Below are positions 1 through 7,093 of a stretch of DNA of 19,492 bases, piece after piece. Made by a program: the position numbers and the translations under genes. The notes below the pieces were generated by a model. That model saw only the letters and a program-made list of their open reading frames with translations, was not told where the DNA came from and ran no database searches. The DNA is from GCA-020352575 sp041635475 (lineage in GTDB: Bacteria > Actinomycetota > Acidimicrobiia > Spongiisociales > JAENVV01): the NCBI GenBank assembly GCA_041635475.1, contig JBFKVA010000040.1:1-19492 (forward strand). The letters run 5' to 3'. Every line of letters begins with the position of its first letter. Positions within the stretch are counted from its first letter, which is position 1.

Positions 1-1104
1 GACCTCGTCACCACCCAGGCCCGGGAGACCATTGCCGAGTACGGACTGGAAGTCGTGTCGAACGCACCGCCGGCCGTCGACCGACCCGTGGCCGATCCCG
101 CCACGACGATCCGGCGCGTGCTCGCCAAGCGGTCTCCTCGGTGGATATCGCCGGCACCCCAGCGGGGCGCCAAGCCGCTGAAGCTCGCCCGGGTGGCCAT
201 CGTCGGCTCCGGCAACGTCGGGGCCACGACCGGTCACCTCGTCTCGATGAACGCCATGGCCCACGAACTGGCGATGATCGACCTCGTACCCGGACTGGCA
301 GCCAGCGTGGCCCTTGACATCAACCACTCGAGTGGGATCACCGGCTCACCCACCAGGGCCCTGGGCGGCACCGACACCGCCAGCCTCGTCACCGGTTCGG
401 ACGTCGTCGTCATCACCGCCGGGAGGCCCCGGGCACCGGGCATGGACCGGTCCGAGCTCATCGAGACCAACGGCACGGTGGTACGCGCCGTGGCCGAGGA
501 CGTCGCCAACCATGCCCCCAACGCCGTGATCATCGTCGTGACCAACCCCCTCGATGAGATGACGCACCAGGCGGCGGTCGCGTCCGGGTTCCCCCGCGAA
601 CGGGTGCTGGGGATGGCCGGGACCCTCGACTCGAGCCGGTTCCGGGCGATCCTCGCCCGGGTGGCCGGCGTGCAACCCCAGGACGTCGAGGCCTTCACGC
701 TGGGCAGCCACGGCAACGAAATGGTGCCCATCGTCTCCCAGGCCCGGATCAAGGGCCAACCACTCCAGGACGTCATGTCCCTCGACGACATCAAGGCGTG
801 CGTGGCCGAGACGGTGGGGGCCGGCGGACAGGTGGTGGCCCTGCGCAAGACCGGGTCTGCCTACGTGGCCCCTGCCCACGCCATCGCCGAGGTCCTCGAC
901 GGGCTTCGCCACGCCCGGGTCGGCCCGATTCCGGTGTCGGTCCGCCTCGAGGGCGAGTACGGCATCAGGGACGTGGTCATCGGTGTCCCCACCCGGCTCG
1001 GCCCCCGCGGTCTCTCCGAGATCGTCGAGATCGACCTCACCCGGGCCGAGGGGGACGCCCTGCGACGGGCGGCGGCCGCCGTGAAGGCACGGTTGGAGAC
1101 ATGA
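1..1104 (+). CDS. Malate dehydrogenase (LDH/MDH family) with EutQ-like N-terminal segment, 5' partial
   Basis: NAD-dependent 2-hydroxyacid dehydrogenase, predicted to interconvert malate and oxaloacetate. The frame is open to the left edge; a GTG at 55 has no convincing ribosome binding site, so the true start is probably outside the window. Numbering from the GTG, the Rossmann loop GSGNVG is at 51-56, the cofactor-binding Asp follows in MIDL near 76, the substrate loop RPRAPGMDR is at 124-132, LDSSR is at 191-195 and the catalytic His is in GSHGNE (219). Arg rather than Gln in the substrate loop favours malate over lactate dehydrogenase. About 60 extra residues precede the Rossmann fold. They begin with DLVTTQARETIAEYGLEVV, which resembles the conserved N-terminal segment of EutQ and of the 110-aa protein at 2510, followed by a Pro/Ala-rich linker. 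This suggests a microcompartment-associated enzyme. It is followed by the opine dehydrogenase in the same direction. Confidence 0.85.
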   Translation, partial: DLVTTQARETIAEYGLEVVSNAPPAVDRPVADPATTIRRVLAKRSPRWISPAPQRGAKPLKLARVAIVGSGNVGATTGHLVSMNAMAHELAMIDLVPGLAASVALDINHSSGITGSPTRALGGTDTASLVTGSDVVVITAGRPRAPGMDRSELIETNGTVVRAVAEDVANHAPNAVIIVVTNPLDEMTHQAAVASGFPRERVLGMAGTLDSSRFRAILARVAGVQPQDVEAFTLGSHGNEMVPIVSQARIKGQPLQDVMSLDDIKACVAETVGAGGQVVALRKTGSAYVAPAHAIAEVLDGLRHARVGPIPVSVRLEGEYGIRDVVIGVPTRLGPRGLSEIVEIDLTRAEGDALRRAAAAVKARLET

Positions 1105-1122
1105 GCACGAACACACATCGTG

Positions 1123-1136
1123 GCGCCTGCGGGCGC
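1123..1136 (+). other. Short hairpin between malate and opine dehydrogenase genes
   Basis: GCGCC-TGCG-GGCGC forms a 5-bp stem with a 4-nt loop in the 70-nt gap between the two dehydrogenase genes. No T-run follows, so it is not a convincing terminator. It could affect mRNA processing, or it may be chance in GC-rich DNA. Confidence 0.3.
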
Positions 1137-1162
1137 ATCGAAGGTCTGGACACATACCCAAC

Positions 1163-1168
1163 AGGAGG
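1163..1168 (+). promoter_or_regulatory. Ribosome binding site that sets the opine dehydrogenase start
   Basis: A perfect AGGAGG lies directly against an ATG at 1169 (no spacing) and 6 nt before a second in-frame ATG at 1175. The second ATG has normal spacing, so translation should begin there with MEINDL. Confidence 0.75.
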
Positions 1169-1174
1169 ATGACC

Positions 1175-2488
1175 ATGGAAATCAACGACCTCGTCGACAA
1201 CATCGTCCAGGAACTGCGGGGCTGGCAGCAATCCGCCCAGGCCCCTGCCCGGGCGCCCGGCGTCGCCCCGGCTCCCACCCCGGGGGGTTTCGAGCGAGCG
1301 GTGGACCCGTCCCGGCGAGCCCACAAGGCCCGGACGATGAAGCTCACGATCCTCGGTGGAGGCAATGGTGGACTGGCCATGGCGGGACACATGAGCCTGC
1401 TCGGTTACGAGGTCACGATGTGGTCACCGTTCTCCTGGGAGTTGCAGCCGGTCGAGGAGGCCGGTGGGATCGAGGTCATCGGCCAGGAAGTGAGCGGGTT
1501 CACCAAGGTCGCCAAGGTCACGCGCAGCCTCGACGAGGCCGTGAAGGGCGCCCACCTCATCATGGTCATCGCCCCGGCGATGTCCCACCTGCCGTTCGCG
1601 TCGATGCTCGCCCCCCTCCTCAAGGACGGGCAGGTCATCGTGCTCAACCCGGGTCGGACCGGTGGCGCCCTCGAGTTCGCTCGGATCCTCAACCGGTTCG
1701 CCTGCGCGGCCAACGTGGTCCTCGGCGAGACGCAGACCTTCATCTACGCCGCCGAGCGGCGGGCTCCCAACACGGTCGAGATCCTCAAGGAGAAGTTCCG
1801 GATGCGGGCCTCGGCGCTGCCGGCTTCCCAGAACGACGTCATGATGGACCTCCTCGGGGATCTCTACCCGCAGATCGAACCTGCCCAGAACGTCCTGGAG
1901 ACGAGCCTCAACAACGTCGCACCCGTCGTGCATCCCACCACGGTCCTGCTCAACGCCCAGGTGATCGAGCGCACCGCGGCGGGCGAGCCGCTCCGCTTCT
2001 ACGCCGACCAGGTCAACCAGACGACGGCCACGCTCGTCATGACCAAGGTCGATGCCGAGAAGGGCGCGGTCGCCCGGGCACTGGGCATCAAGGAGGTGTG
2101 GTCCCTGCTCGACTGGTACCGCGAGAGCTATCACGTCGTCGGGGACACGATCTTCGACGCGGTCCGGGCGAACCCCTACTACCCCGGGTTCACCGCCCCC
2201 AGCCACTTCCTCGCCCAGAACCACATCCTCGACGACGTGCCCAACTCGCTCGTCCCCATCGCCGACTTCGGCCGAGTGCTCGGTGTCCCGACGCCGACCA
2301 TCAACTCGCTCGTCGACCTGGCCAGCGCCATGTGCTCCATCGACTGGTGGGCCGAAGGTCGCACGGTGGCCAGCCTCGGCCTCGGCGGCATGACGGCACC
2401 GGAGATGCTCAACCATGTCGAGAACACGGCCCGGGGCGGCAACTGCGCTGAGACCGGTGTCTGCCGAGCGTTCCCGTTCTACAAATGA
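1175..2488 (+). CDS. Octopine/opine dehydrogenase family protein with putative BMC encapsulation peptide
   Basis: NAD(P)-dependent dehydrogenase of the octopine/nopaline dehydrogenase family. Characterised members reductively condense a 2-oxo acid with an amino acid to give an opine, or do the reverse. The core starts near residue 55 with the Rossmann motif LGGGNGG (60-66). The C-terminal octopine-dehydrogenase domain carries LNNVAPVVHP with the conserved His at 253. The core is about 380 aa, normal for the family. Residues 1-18 (MEINDLVDNIVQELRGWQ) form an amphipathic helix, followed by a linker rich in Ala, Pro and Gly to about residue 40. This layout, and the MEIN start, resemble the encapsulation peptide of propanediol dehydratase subunit PduD. 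The start at 1175 is chosen from the AGGAGG at 1163. It lies between the malate dehydrogenase and a EutQ-like small protein, probably in one operon. The substrate is unknown. Confidence 0.85.
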   Translation: MEINDLVDNIVQELRGWQQSAQAPARAPGVAPAPTPGGFERAVDPSRRAHKARTMKLTILGGGNGGLAMAGHMSLLGYEVTMWSPFSWELQPVEEAGGIEVIGQEVSGFTKVAKVTRSLDEAVKGAHLIMVIAPAMSHLPFASMLAPLLKDGQVIVLNPGRTGGALEFARILNRFACAANVVLGETQTFIYAAERRAPNTVEILKEKFRMRASALPASQNDVMMDLLGDLYPQIEPAQNVLETSLNNVAPVVHPTTVLLNAQVIERTAAGEPLRFYADQVNQTTATLVMTKVDAEKGAVARALGIKEVWSLLDWYRESYHVVGDTIFDAVRANPYYPGFTAPSHFLAQNHILDDVPNSLVPIADFGRVLGVPTPTINSLVDLASAMCSIDWWAEGRTVASLGLGGMTAPEMLNHVENTARGGNCAETGVCRAFPFYK

Positions 2489-2509
2489 GCAACCCAGGAG
2501 CCCGAACCC

Positions 2510-2842
2510 ATGAGTGAGTGGCTGTCGGAGGAACACGTGAAGGACGCGGCCGCCGCCGGCCGGACCGAGATCGAGATCTCGCGGTGTGCAAAGGTCACCC
2601 CGCTGGCGGCCGAACGGGCCGTTGAACTCGGGGTGCGGATCGTGGTGACGCCCGGGGCAACCGGTGCCCCCAAGACCCCGCGCCCGGCCGTCGACAACCT
2701 CCAGCATGTCGTGCGCGACGTGGCGCGCCGGGCCCTCCTCGAGGCCGGCGAGGACCTGGGGCGCCTCGACGAGGTGCTGGCCGCGGTGCTGGAGGCTCTG
2801 AAGGCGGACCCCTCCCCGGGGTGCGGCTGCACGGCGCGGTAG
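2510..2842 (+). CDS. Small EutQ-N-terminus-like protein, probable microcompartment accessory
   Basis: A 110-aa protein, 21 nt after the opine dehydrogenase stop, with a CCAGGAG ribosome binding site at 2494-2500. Residues 5-46 follow the pattern at the start of EutQ and some other BMC-locus proteins: a helix (LSEEHVKDAAAAGRTEIEI), then VTPLAAERAVELGVRIVV. A second helical region (about 63-98) ends in LGRLDEVLAAVLEALKA, a small amphipathic helix that could itself be a targeting or shell-binding helix. The C-terminus carries CGC (105-107). There is no EutQ cupin domain, so only the N-terminal module is present. Its role is not known; an adaptor or assembly role in a microcompartment is inference from the motif and neighbours. 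Confidence 0.7.
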   Translation: MSEWLSEEHVKDAAAAGRTEIEISRCAKVTPLAAERAVELGVRIVVTPGATGAPKTPRPAVDNLQHVVRDVARRALLEAGEDLGRLDEVLAAVLEALKADPSPGCGCTAR

Positions 2843-2845
2843 GCT
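2840..2845 (+). promoter_or_regulatory. Possible -10 box for a leaderless HTH-protein transcript
   Basis: TAGGCT lies 6 nt before the ATG at 2852, and no ribosome binding site is present. This spacing is typical of leaderless actinobacterial transcripts. No clear -35 box is visible. Confidence 0.35.
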
Positions 2846-2851
2846 CGGGCC

Positions 2852-3499
2852 ATGGGCAGCGGTTTCGACTCGGCCGAATTCGGGGACTTCCGACGGCCGG
2901 TCACAGCTCCGCCCGAACCGCCACCGACACCGCACAAGGATGAACCCGAGGACGCCCCGTGGGTGACGGTCCGGCAGGCGGCTGACGCCACGGGGATCCC
3001 GATGAGCACCATCCGGGGCTGGTACCGGCGGGGCCGGGTGACGAGCCGCTCCGGGGATCGACCAGGCGGGCCACGGGTGGAGGTTCGCATGGACGAGGTC
3101 CGCGCCCACGCCCGCACCCGCTCACCTCGCTCCGCCCCCACTCCGGCCCCACCCCCGTCGACCGACCCGGTTGAGACCCCGGCCGGGGTCCTCGTGCCCC
3201 TCGACTCGTGGCAGCAGCTTCTCCGGCAGTTGGGCAACCTCCACGAGGCGGGCCGCGACCTCGCCGAGGCTCGAGAACGAGCCGCCAGGGCGGAGACCGA
3301 GGCACGGTTCCTGCGCGAACGACTCGCAGAACTCCGCCAACAGCTGGCCCCGGCCCCCACCCCCGAACCGCCGGCGGCGGCCCCCACCCGTCCGACCCCC
3401 GGGCCGGCCGTGACCACGCCGGCGGAGAGGTCGATCGGGATGCGGATCGTGACGAGAATCGGGCGGGTGGCCCGGCCCCTGGGACGCCGGCGTCGGTGA
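2852..3499 (+). CDS. MerR/excisionase-like helix-turn-helix protein with coiled coil
   Basis: A 215-aa predicted DNA-binding protein. A Pro-rich N-terminus (1-36) precedes a helix-turn-helix of the MerR/excisionase type at about 37-85 (VTVRQAADATGIPMSTIRGW, then a basic wing RRGRVTSR). A second Pro-rich linker (93-112) leads to a heptad-like coiled coil (about 116-166, rich in Glu, Arg, Ala and Leu). Another Pro/Ala linker and a strongly basic tail ending in RRRR follow. The coiled coil suggests dimerisation. No effector domain is recognised. It starts 9 nt after the EutQ-like gene without a ribosome binding site, so it may have its own leaderless transcript. Whether it regulates the BMC-like genes, the P450 or something elsewhere cannot be told. 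Confidence 0.7.
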   Translation: MGSGFDSAEFGDFRRPVTAPPEPPPTPHKDEPEDAPWVTVRQAADATGIPMSTIRGWYRRGRVTSRSGDRPGGPRVEVRMDEVRAHARTRSPRSAPTPAPPPSTDPVETPAGVLVPLDSWQQLLRQLGNLHEAGRDLAEARERAARAETEARFLRERLAELRQQLAPAPTPEPPAAAPTRPTPGPAVTTPAERSIGMRIVTRIGRVARPLGRRRR

Positions 3500-3529
3500 C
3501 GCCCGCCGACGGCGCTGCACTCCTCCCGC

Positions 3530-4753
3530 ATGGTGACCATCGACATCCAGGACCCCGACCTCTACATCGACGGGGTCCCCCATGAGAGGTTCCGCGCCCT
3601 TCGCCACGACGACCCGGTGAGCTGGCAGGGGGAGCCGAACGGGTCCGGGTTCTGGGCGATCGTTCGCCACCCCGACGTCGTGGAAGCCGGGCGCGACTGG
3701 CGCAGGTTCTCGTCGGCGCGGGGGTCGACCCTCGAGGAACTCGACGACGAGCAGCTTGCGGTCCGCCGATCGATGCTCGACATGGACCCTCCCCAGCACA
3801 CCCGTCTCCGGCGCCTGGTCGGACGGGGGTTCACACCGAAGGTCGTCCGGAGCTACGAGACGGCCATCCGGCTCCTCACGAGGGAGATCGTCACGGCCGC
3901 CATCACCCGGGGGCGCTTCGACCTCGTCGAAGAGATCAGCAAGCCGATCCCGGTTGTCTGGTTGTGCAAGCACCTCGGCGTACCGGAGGTGGACGCCGGC
4001 CTCCTCATCGACCTCACGGACCGCATGCTCGGCCAGGAGGACCCCGAGTACCGGGAGGACGACATCGATCCCGATGTCGTACGGTTCGCCCCGTTCGGGA
4101 CCCTGGCCGGGCTCGAGTCATATGCCTACGCCGCCGCCCTCGCCGACGAGCGGCGGGCGAATCCCACCGACGACATCCTGAGCCAAATCCTGTTCGCCGA
4201 GCCCGGAGGGGAGCCCCTCACCCCCGAGGAGTTCCAGAACTTCTTCTCCGTCCTCATGATCGCCGGACAGGAGGCATCGAGGCATTCGATCTCACACGGG
4301 GTCCTCGCCCTCATCGACAACCCCGAGGCCGCCGAACGTCTCCACCACGAACCCTCCCTGTTTCCGACCGCCACGGAGGAGATCATCCGGTGGGCAACCC
4401 CGATCCATCACTTCCGCAGGACGGCCACGGTCGACTCCCAGCTCCACGGGCGCACGATCCGGGCCGGCGACAAGGTCACGCTCTGGTACATCTCCGCCAA
4501 CTTCGATGAGACCGTCATCACGGAACCGCACCGCTTCGACATTGCCCGGGAACCGAACGACCACGTCTCGTTCGGCAAGGGCGGGCCCCACTTCTGCCTG
4601 GGCGCCGGGCTGGCCCGCCTCCAGGTGAGGATCACGTTCGAGGAGCTGCTCCCCCGAATCGCTTCACTTCGCCTGGCCGGCCCGGCCGAGCGGCTTCGCT
4701 CCAACTTCATCCATGGGATCAAGCACCTCCCGATCGAGGTCGCCTCGGCCTAG
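3530..4753 (+). CDS. Cytochrome P450, CYP125/CYP142-like
   Basis: A 407-aa soluble heme monooxygenase. The N-terminal DPDLYIDGVPHERFRALR segment and MDPPQHTRLRRLVGRGFTP resemble the actinobacterial CYP125/142 group, whose known members oxidise sterol side chains; the substrate here is unknown. The ExxR pair is at E284/R287 and the heme signature FGKGGPHFCLG has its Cys ligand at 356. In the I helix (AGQEAS, 245-250) the usual threonine after the acidic residue is replaced by Ala249, followed by Ser250. No ferredoxin or ferredoxin reductase gene is adjacent. The start (ATG 3530, or GTG 3533) has no clear ribosome binding site. Its stop lies 2 nt from the stop of the convergent GntR gene. Confidence 0.9.
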   Translation: MVTIDIQDPDLYIDGVPHERFRALRHDDPVSWQGEPNGSGFWAIVRHPDVVEAGRDWRRFSSARGSTLEELDDEQLAVRRSMLDMDPPQHTRLRRLVGRGFTPKVVRSYETAIRLLTREIVTAAITRGRFDLVEEISKPIPVVWLCKHLGVPEVDAGLLIDLTDRMLGQEDPEYREDDIDPDVVRFAPFGTLAGLESYAYAAALADERRANPTDDILSQILFAEPGGEPLTPEEFQNFFSVLMIAGQEASRHSISHGVLALIDNPEAAERLHHEPSLFPTATEEIIRWATPIHHFRRTATVDSQLHGRTIRAGDKVTLWYISANFDETVITEPHRFDIAREPNDHVSFGKGGPHFCLGAGLARLQVRITFEELLPRIASLRLAGPAERLRSNFIHGIKHLPIEVASA

Positions 4754-4755
4754 GG

Positions 4756-5427
4756 CTAGTCGAGCTTCTCCTTGATGGCCGCCAGCTGTAGCTCCAGGCC
4801 GCTGAGGACATGGGCCTCCATGGCCCGCTTCGCCTCGGCGGGATCCCCAGCCCGGATGGCTGCCAGGACGTCGGTGTGCCCGGGCTGGGCGTGGAGGAAG
4901 CTCATCTCGGCCGCGTGCAGCCGCGCGAACATCCGGAAGGCCTGGCTCCTGCCCCACACCGAGTCGAACGTGTCGAGAAGCATGCTGTTGTCGGCGGCGG
5001 CCACGATCGAACGGTGGACCCGGCGATTCAGCTCGAACCCCTCCTCCAGCGTCGGTGTCCCGATCGAGGAGTTGTCGATGGCGTGCTCGATGGCCTCGAT
5101 CCTGTCCGGCTGGCCCCGCTGCGCCGCTATCCCGGCCGCGTACCCCTCGATCGCAGCCCGCACGTGGTAGAGGTCGGTCACCTCGTGGCGATCGAGCGAC
5201 CTGACGAGGTAGCCGCCGCGATCGGAGGCCTCCAGGATCCCCTCGGACTCCAGGCGAACGAGGGCGTCACGAACCGGGGTTCGGCTCACCTGCATCTGTT
5301 CGCCGAGCGCCTCCTGCACGAGCCGCTCCCCGGGGAGAAGGTTCCCGACCACGATGGCATCGAAGATCTGGTCATACACGAGATCGGCGAGCCGAACCAT
5401 TGTCCTGGGAAGTTGTTCGAACGTCAT
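4756..5427 (-). CDS. GntR-family (FCD subfamily) transcriptional regulator
   Basis: A 223-aa ligand-responsive DNA-binding protein. The winged helix-turn-helix spans about 10-77, with a recognition segment QVSRTPVRDALVRLE typical of GntR. The FCD effector domain spans about 85-215, with probable metal or ligand residues N134, H138, H184 and H206. The ATG at 5425-5427 is chosen because the fold begins here and GAGGGA precedes it; a longer frame reaching 5670 adds sequence with no recognisable fold. It is divergent from the APC permease across 232 nt, so it probably controls that gene and itself. The ligand is likely the transported compound or a product of it. A TATGAT-like -10 box lies about 25 nt upstream of the start. 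Confidence 0.9.
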   Translation of the reverse strand: MTFEQLPRTMVRLADLVYDQIFDAIVVGNLLPGERLVQEALGEQMQVSRTPVRDALVRLESEGILEASDRGGYLVRSLDRHEVTDLYHVRAAIEGYAAGIAAQRGQPDRIEAIEHAIDNSSIGTPTLEEGFELNRRVHRSIVAAADNSMLLDTFDSVWGRSQAFRMFARLHAAEMSFLHAQPGHTDVLAAIRAGDPAEAKRAMEAHVLSGLELQLAAIKEKLD

Positions 5428-5450
5428 GGGATCCCTCGTGGCACCGGGCG

Positions 5451-5460
5451 AATCATACGG
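5451..5460 (-). promoter_or_regulatory. Probable gntR -10 box overlapping a half-operator
   Basis: On the - strand this reads CCGTATGATT. It contains TATGAT, a good -10 match, and shares CCGTAT with the reverse complement of the permease-side site (CCGTATACAG). Overlap of promoter and half-site would allow autoregulation. The -35 match is poor. Confidence 0.4.
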
Positions 5461-5596
5461 CCTCGGTCGCACCGCCGCCCGTGGAAGCGGGCTTCGTCTT
5501 GTCTCCTCGGTCGCCTGGAAAAGGTGGCTCCCACCGGCCTGAAAAGAAAACCACCGCTTTCCCGGCATCGGTGGCCTTCCACACACTAAGTTGCAA

Positions 5597-5606
5597 CTGT
5601 ATACGG
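5597..5606. promoter_or_regulatory. Candidate GntR operator upstream of the permease
   Basis: CTGTATACGG is nearly palindromic around GTATAC, a core common among FCD-type GntR operators. It lies 53 nt before the permease start and resembles CTGTATTCAG upstream of the glx genes. Confidence 0.45.
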
Positions 5607-5659
5607 AATGCAGCACGCTCGCACGGGCGCTTCCGACCACCACGAGGAGAGGAGAGCAG

Positions 5660-7093
5660 ATGGCTGACACGGCTTCCGATCAAAGCCTGGTCAAGGCCCT
5701 CGGTACCAAGGAGGTCTTCGCCGCAGGCGTAGGCCTCGTCGTCGCAGCATCAACCCTGGTGTCCGACTTCCAGGGCTGGTTCACCGCCGGACGAGGGTTC
5801 GCCCTCGGCCTCGTCGCGATGTTCATCGTCAACATGCTGCTCGGCCTGTCGGCCGCGGAGTTGGCGGTGACCTATCCGAAGGCGGGTGCCCTGTACGACT
5901 ACGCGGCCGCGGCAACACCGGGTGGACATGCAGGAAAATCGATCATCGGGATCTTCTTCGGGCTCCTGTTCTACGTCATGTTCGGCTTCGCCGGCGCCGG
6001 TGAGACCTTGGCCGGCGCCTCGGGCATGGTCGGGCTGTTCGATGCGGGCAGCGTCACCATGTGGGTGATCATCCTCACGGTTCTGGCCGTGGTGCCGAAC
6101 CTGTTCGGGATCGAGGTGCTGGCCAAGCTGGAGCTGTGGCTCCTGCTCGGGATGCTCGGTATCAGGTACTTCTTCGGTCTCGCCGGGTACCTCGGGTTCA
6201 GCGACCTCGGGTCGTGGTCCTACGCCAACGTCCCGTCGACACCGGCGGACTTCGCCGGGTTCGCGGGTCTCATGACGATCGCCGGGGCTTGGGCCTTCTG
6301 GAGCTTCGTCGGCATCGAGTTCGTCGCCCCCCTGGCCGAGGAAACGAAGGACCCGACCCGCAGCATCCCCCGTGGGATCGTGTACGGCCTCATCGTGATC
6401 CTCATCACGTCGCTCTTCATGGGCTTCGGCGTGAGCGGCCTCGCCGGCGACTGGGGCACGGTCTCGGCCGACGCCCCGGAGCTCGACGTCGGTATCCGCA
6501 TGTTCGGTGACGCGGGTCGCGTCCTCATGGCGCTGGCGGCCACCTTGGCGGCGTTCGCCTCGATGACCGTCGTGTACGCCTCGATGCCCCGCATCCTGTT
6601 CGGGATCTCCCGCAACGGGCACTTCCTGGGACCGCTCTCGCGGCCGTTCGGGCACGTCCATCCCAAGTATCGGACCCCCTGGGTCTCGATCCTGTTCACC
6701 GCTGCCGCCTACGTGATCGTCACGATCTACTTCGGCATCGTGAAGGACGGTGGAGCGGGGGTCGTCGACCTCATCTTCACCGCGGCCTACGTGTGGATGC
6801 TCCTGTACGTCTCGTACCACGCAATCGTCATCATGGGTCGATTCGTGACCACGGATGTGGAGCGGCCCTTCAAGCTGCCGTTGTGGGTACCGGCCGTCGG
6901 GTTCGTGGCAACGCTCTACGTGTGGTGGACCGCCTTCGGAGGCGGCACCGAGGAGAGCGCCCACGGCTTCTTCGGCCCTCGCGCCGGATGGATGATCGGG
7001 GGGTCGGCCGCGGCGGCCGTCATCTCCTACGCCCTCCGCGGGACCTCGGGCGTCGTGGACCATCTCGAGGAAGAAATCCACCAGGAGACATGA
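5660..7093 (+). CDS. APC-superfamily amino acid/amine permease
   Basis: A 477-aa integral membrane transporter of the amino acid-polyamine-organocation superfamily, expected to import an amino acid or amine using a cation gradient. About 12 hydrophobic segments alternate with short loops. The conserved segment after TM6 is clear: SFVGIEFVAPLAEETKDPTR followed by SIPRGI. The ATG at 5660 is chosen for its strong GGAGAGGAGA-type ribosome binding site and because the first ~20 residues are the usual short cytoplasmic tail. It is divergent from a GntR/FCD regulator and overlaps the next gene by ATGA. The substrate cannot be read from the sequence; the glutamate-synthase-like genes downstream and opine dehydrogenase upstream make an amine or N-substituted amino acid plausible. 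Confidence 0.9.
   Translation: MADTASDQSLVKALGTKEVFAAGVGLVVAASTLVSDFQGWFTAGRGFALGLVAMFIVNMLLGLSAAELAVTYPKAGALYDYAAAATPGGHAGKSIIGIFFGLLFYVMFGFAGAGETLAGASGMVGLFDAGSVTMWVIILTVLAVVPNLFGIEVLAKLELWLLLGMLGIRYFFGLAGYLGFSDLGSWSYANVPSTPADFAGFAGLMTIAGAWAFWSFVGIEFVAPLAEETKDPTRSIPRGIVYGLIVILITSLFMGFGVSGLAGDWGTVSADAPELDVGIRMFGDAGRVLMALAATLAAFASMTVVYASMPRILFGISRNGHFLGPLSRPFGHVHPKYRTPWVSILFTAAAYVIVTIYFGIVKDGGAGVVDLIFTAAYVWMLLYVSYHAIVIMGRFVTTDVERPFKLPLWVPAVGFVATLYVWWTAFGGGTEESAHGFFGPRAGWMIGGSAAAAVISYALRGTSGVVDHLEEEIHQET

Larger units (their letters stand above)
5428..5659. promoter_or_regulatory. Divergent regulatory region between GntR regulator and APC permease
   Basis: This 232-nt gap holds no supported gene. 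It contains a probable gntR -10 box (TATGAT on the - strand, 5457 to 5452), a near-palindrome CTGTATACGG at 5597-5606, and four CCACC/GGTGG cores between 5523 and 5574 that could form GGTGG-CTC-CCACC and CCACCG-N12-CGGTGG hairpins. The permease ribosome binding site (GAGGAGAGGAGA, 5645-5656) is at the right end. In-frame starts upstream of 5660 are not supported. Confidence 0.6.

Noticed and set aside
1123..1136. Terminator between malate and opine dehydrogenase genes
   Set aside because: The hairpin has only five base pairs and no T-run.
1..2842. BMC shell protein genes in this window
   Set aside because: I looked for BMC-H, BMC-T and BMC-P (EutN/CcmL) type proteins and found none among the supported ORFs. 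The BMC argument rests on cargo-like features only.
1424..3109. 561-aa antisense ORF on the - strand
   Set aside because: It lies opposite the opine dehydrogenase and EutQ-like genes, which have clear family motifs. Its composition is that of GC-rich antisense sequence, with no recognisable domain.
5591..5659. Upstream TTG start for the permease
   Set aside because: It has no ribosome binding site, overlaps the candidate operator, and adds residues before the usual APC N-terminus. The ATG at 5660 has a strong purine-rich site.
5428..5670. N-terminal extension of the GntR regulator
   Set aside because: It adds 81 residues of no recognisable fold and covers the promoter region of the divergent permease. 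The ATG at 5427 has a GAGGGA upstream.
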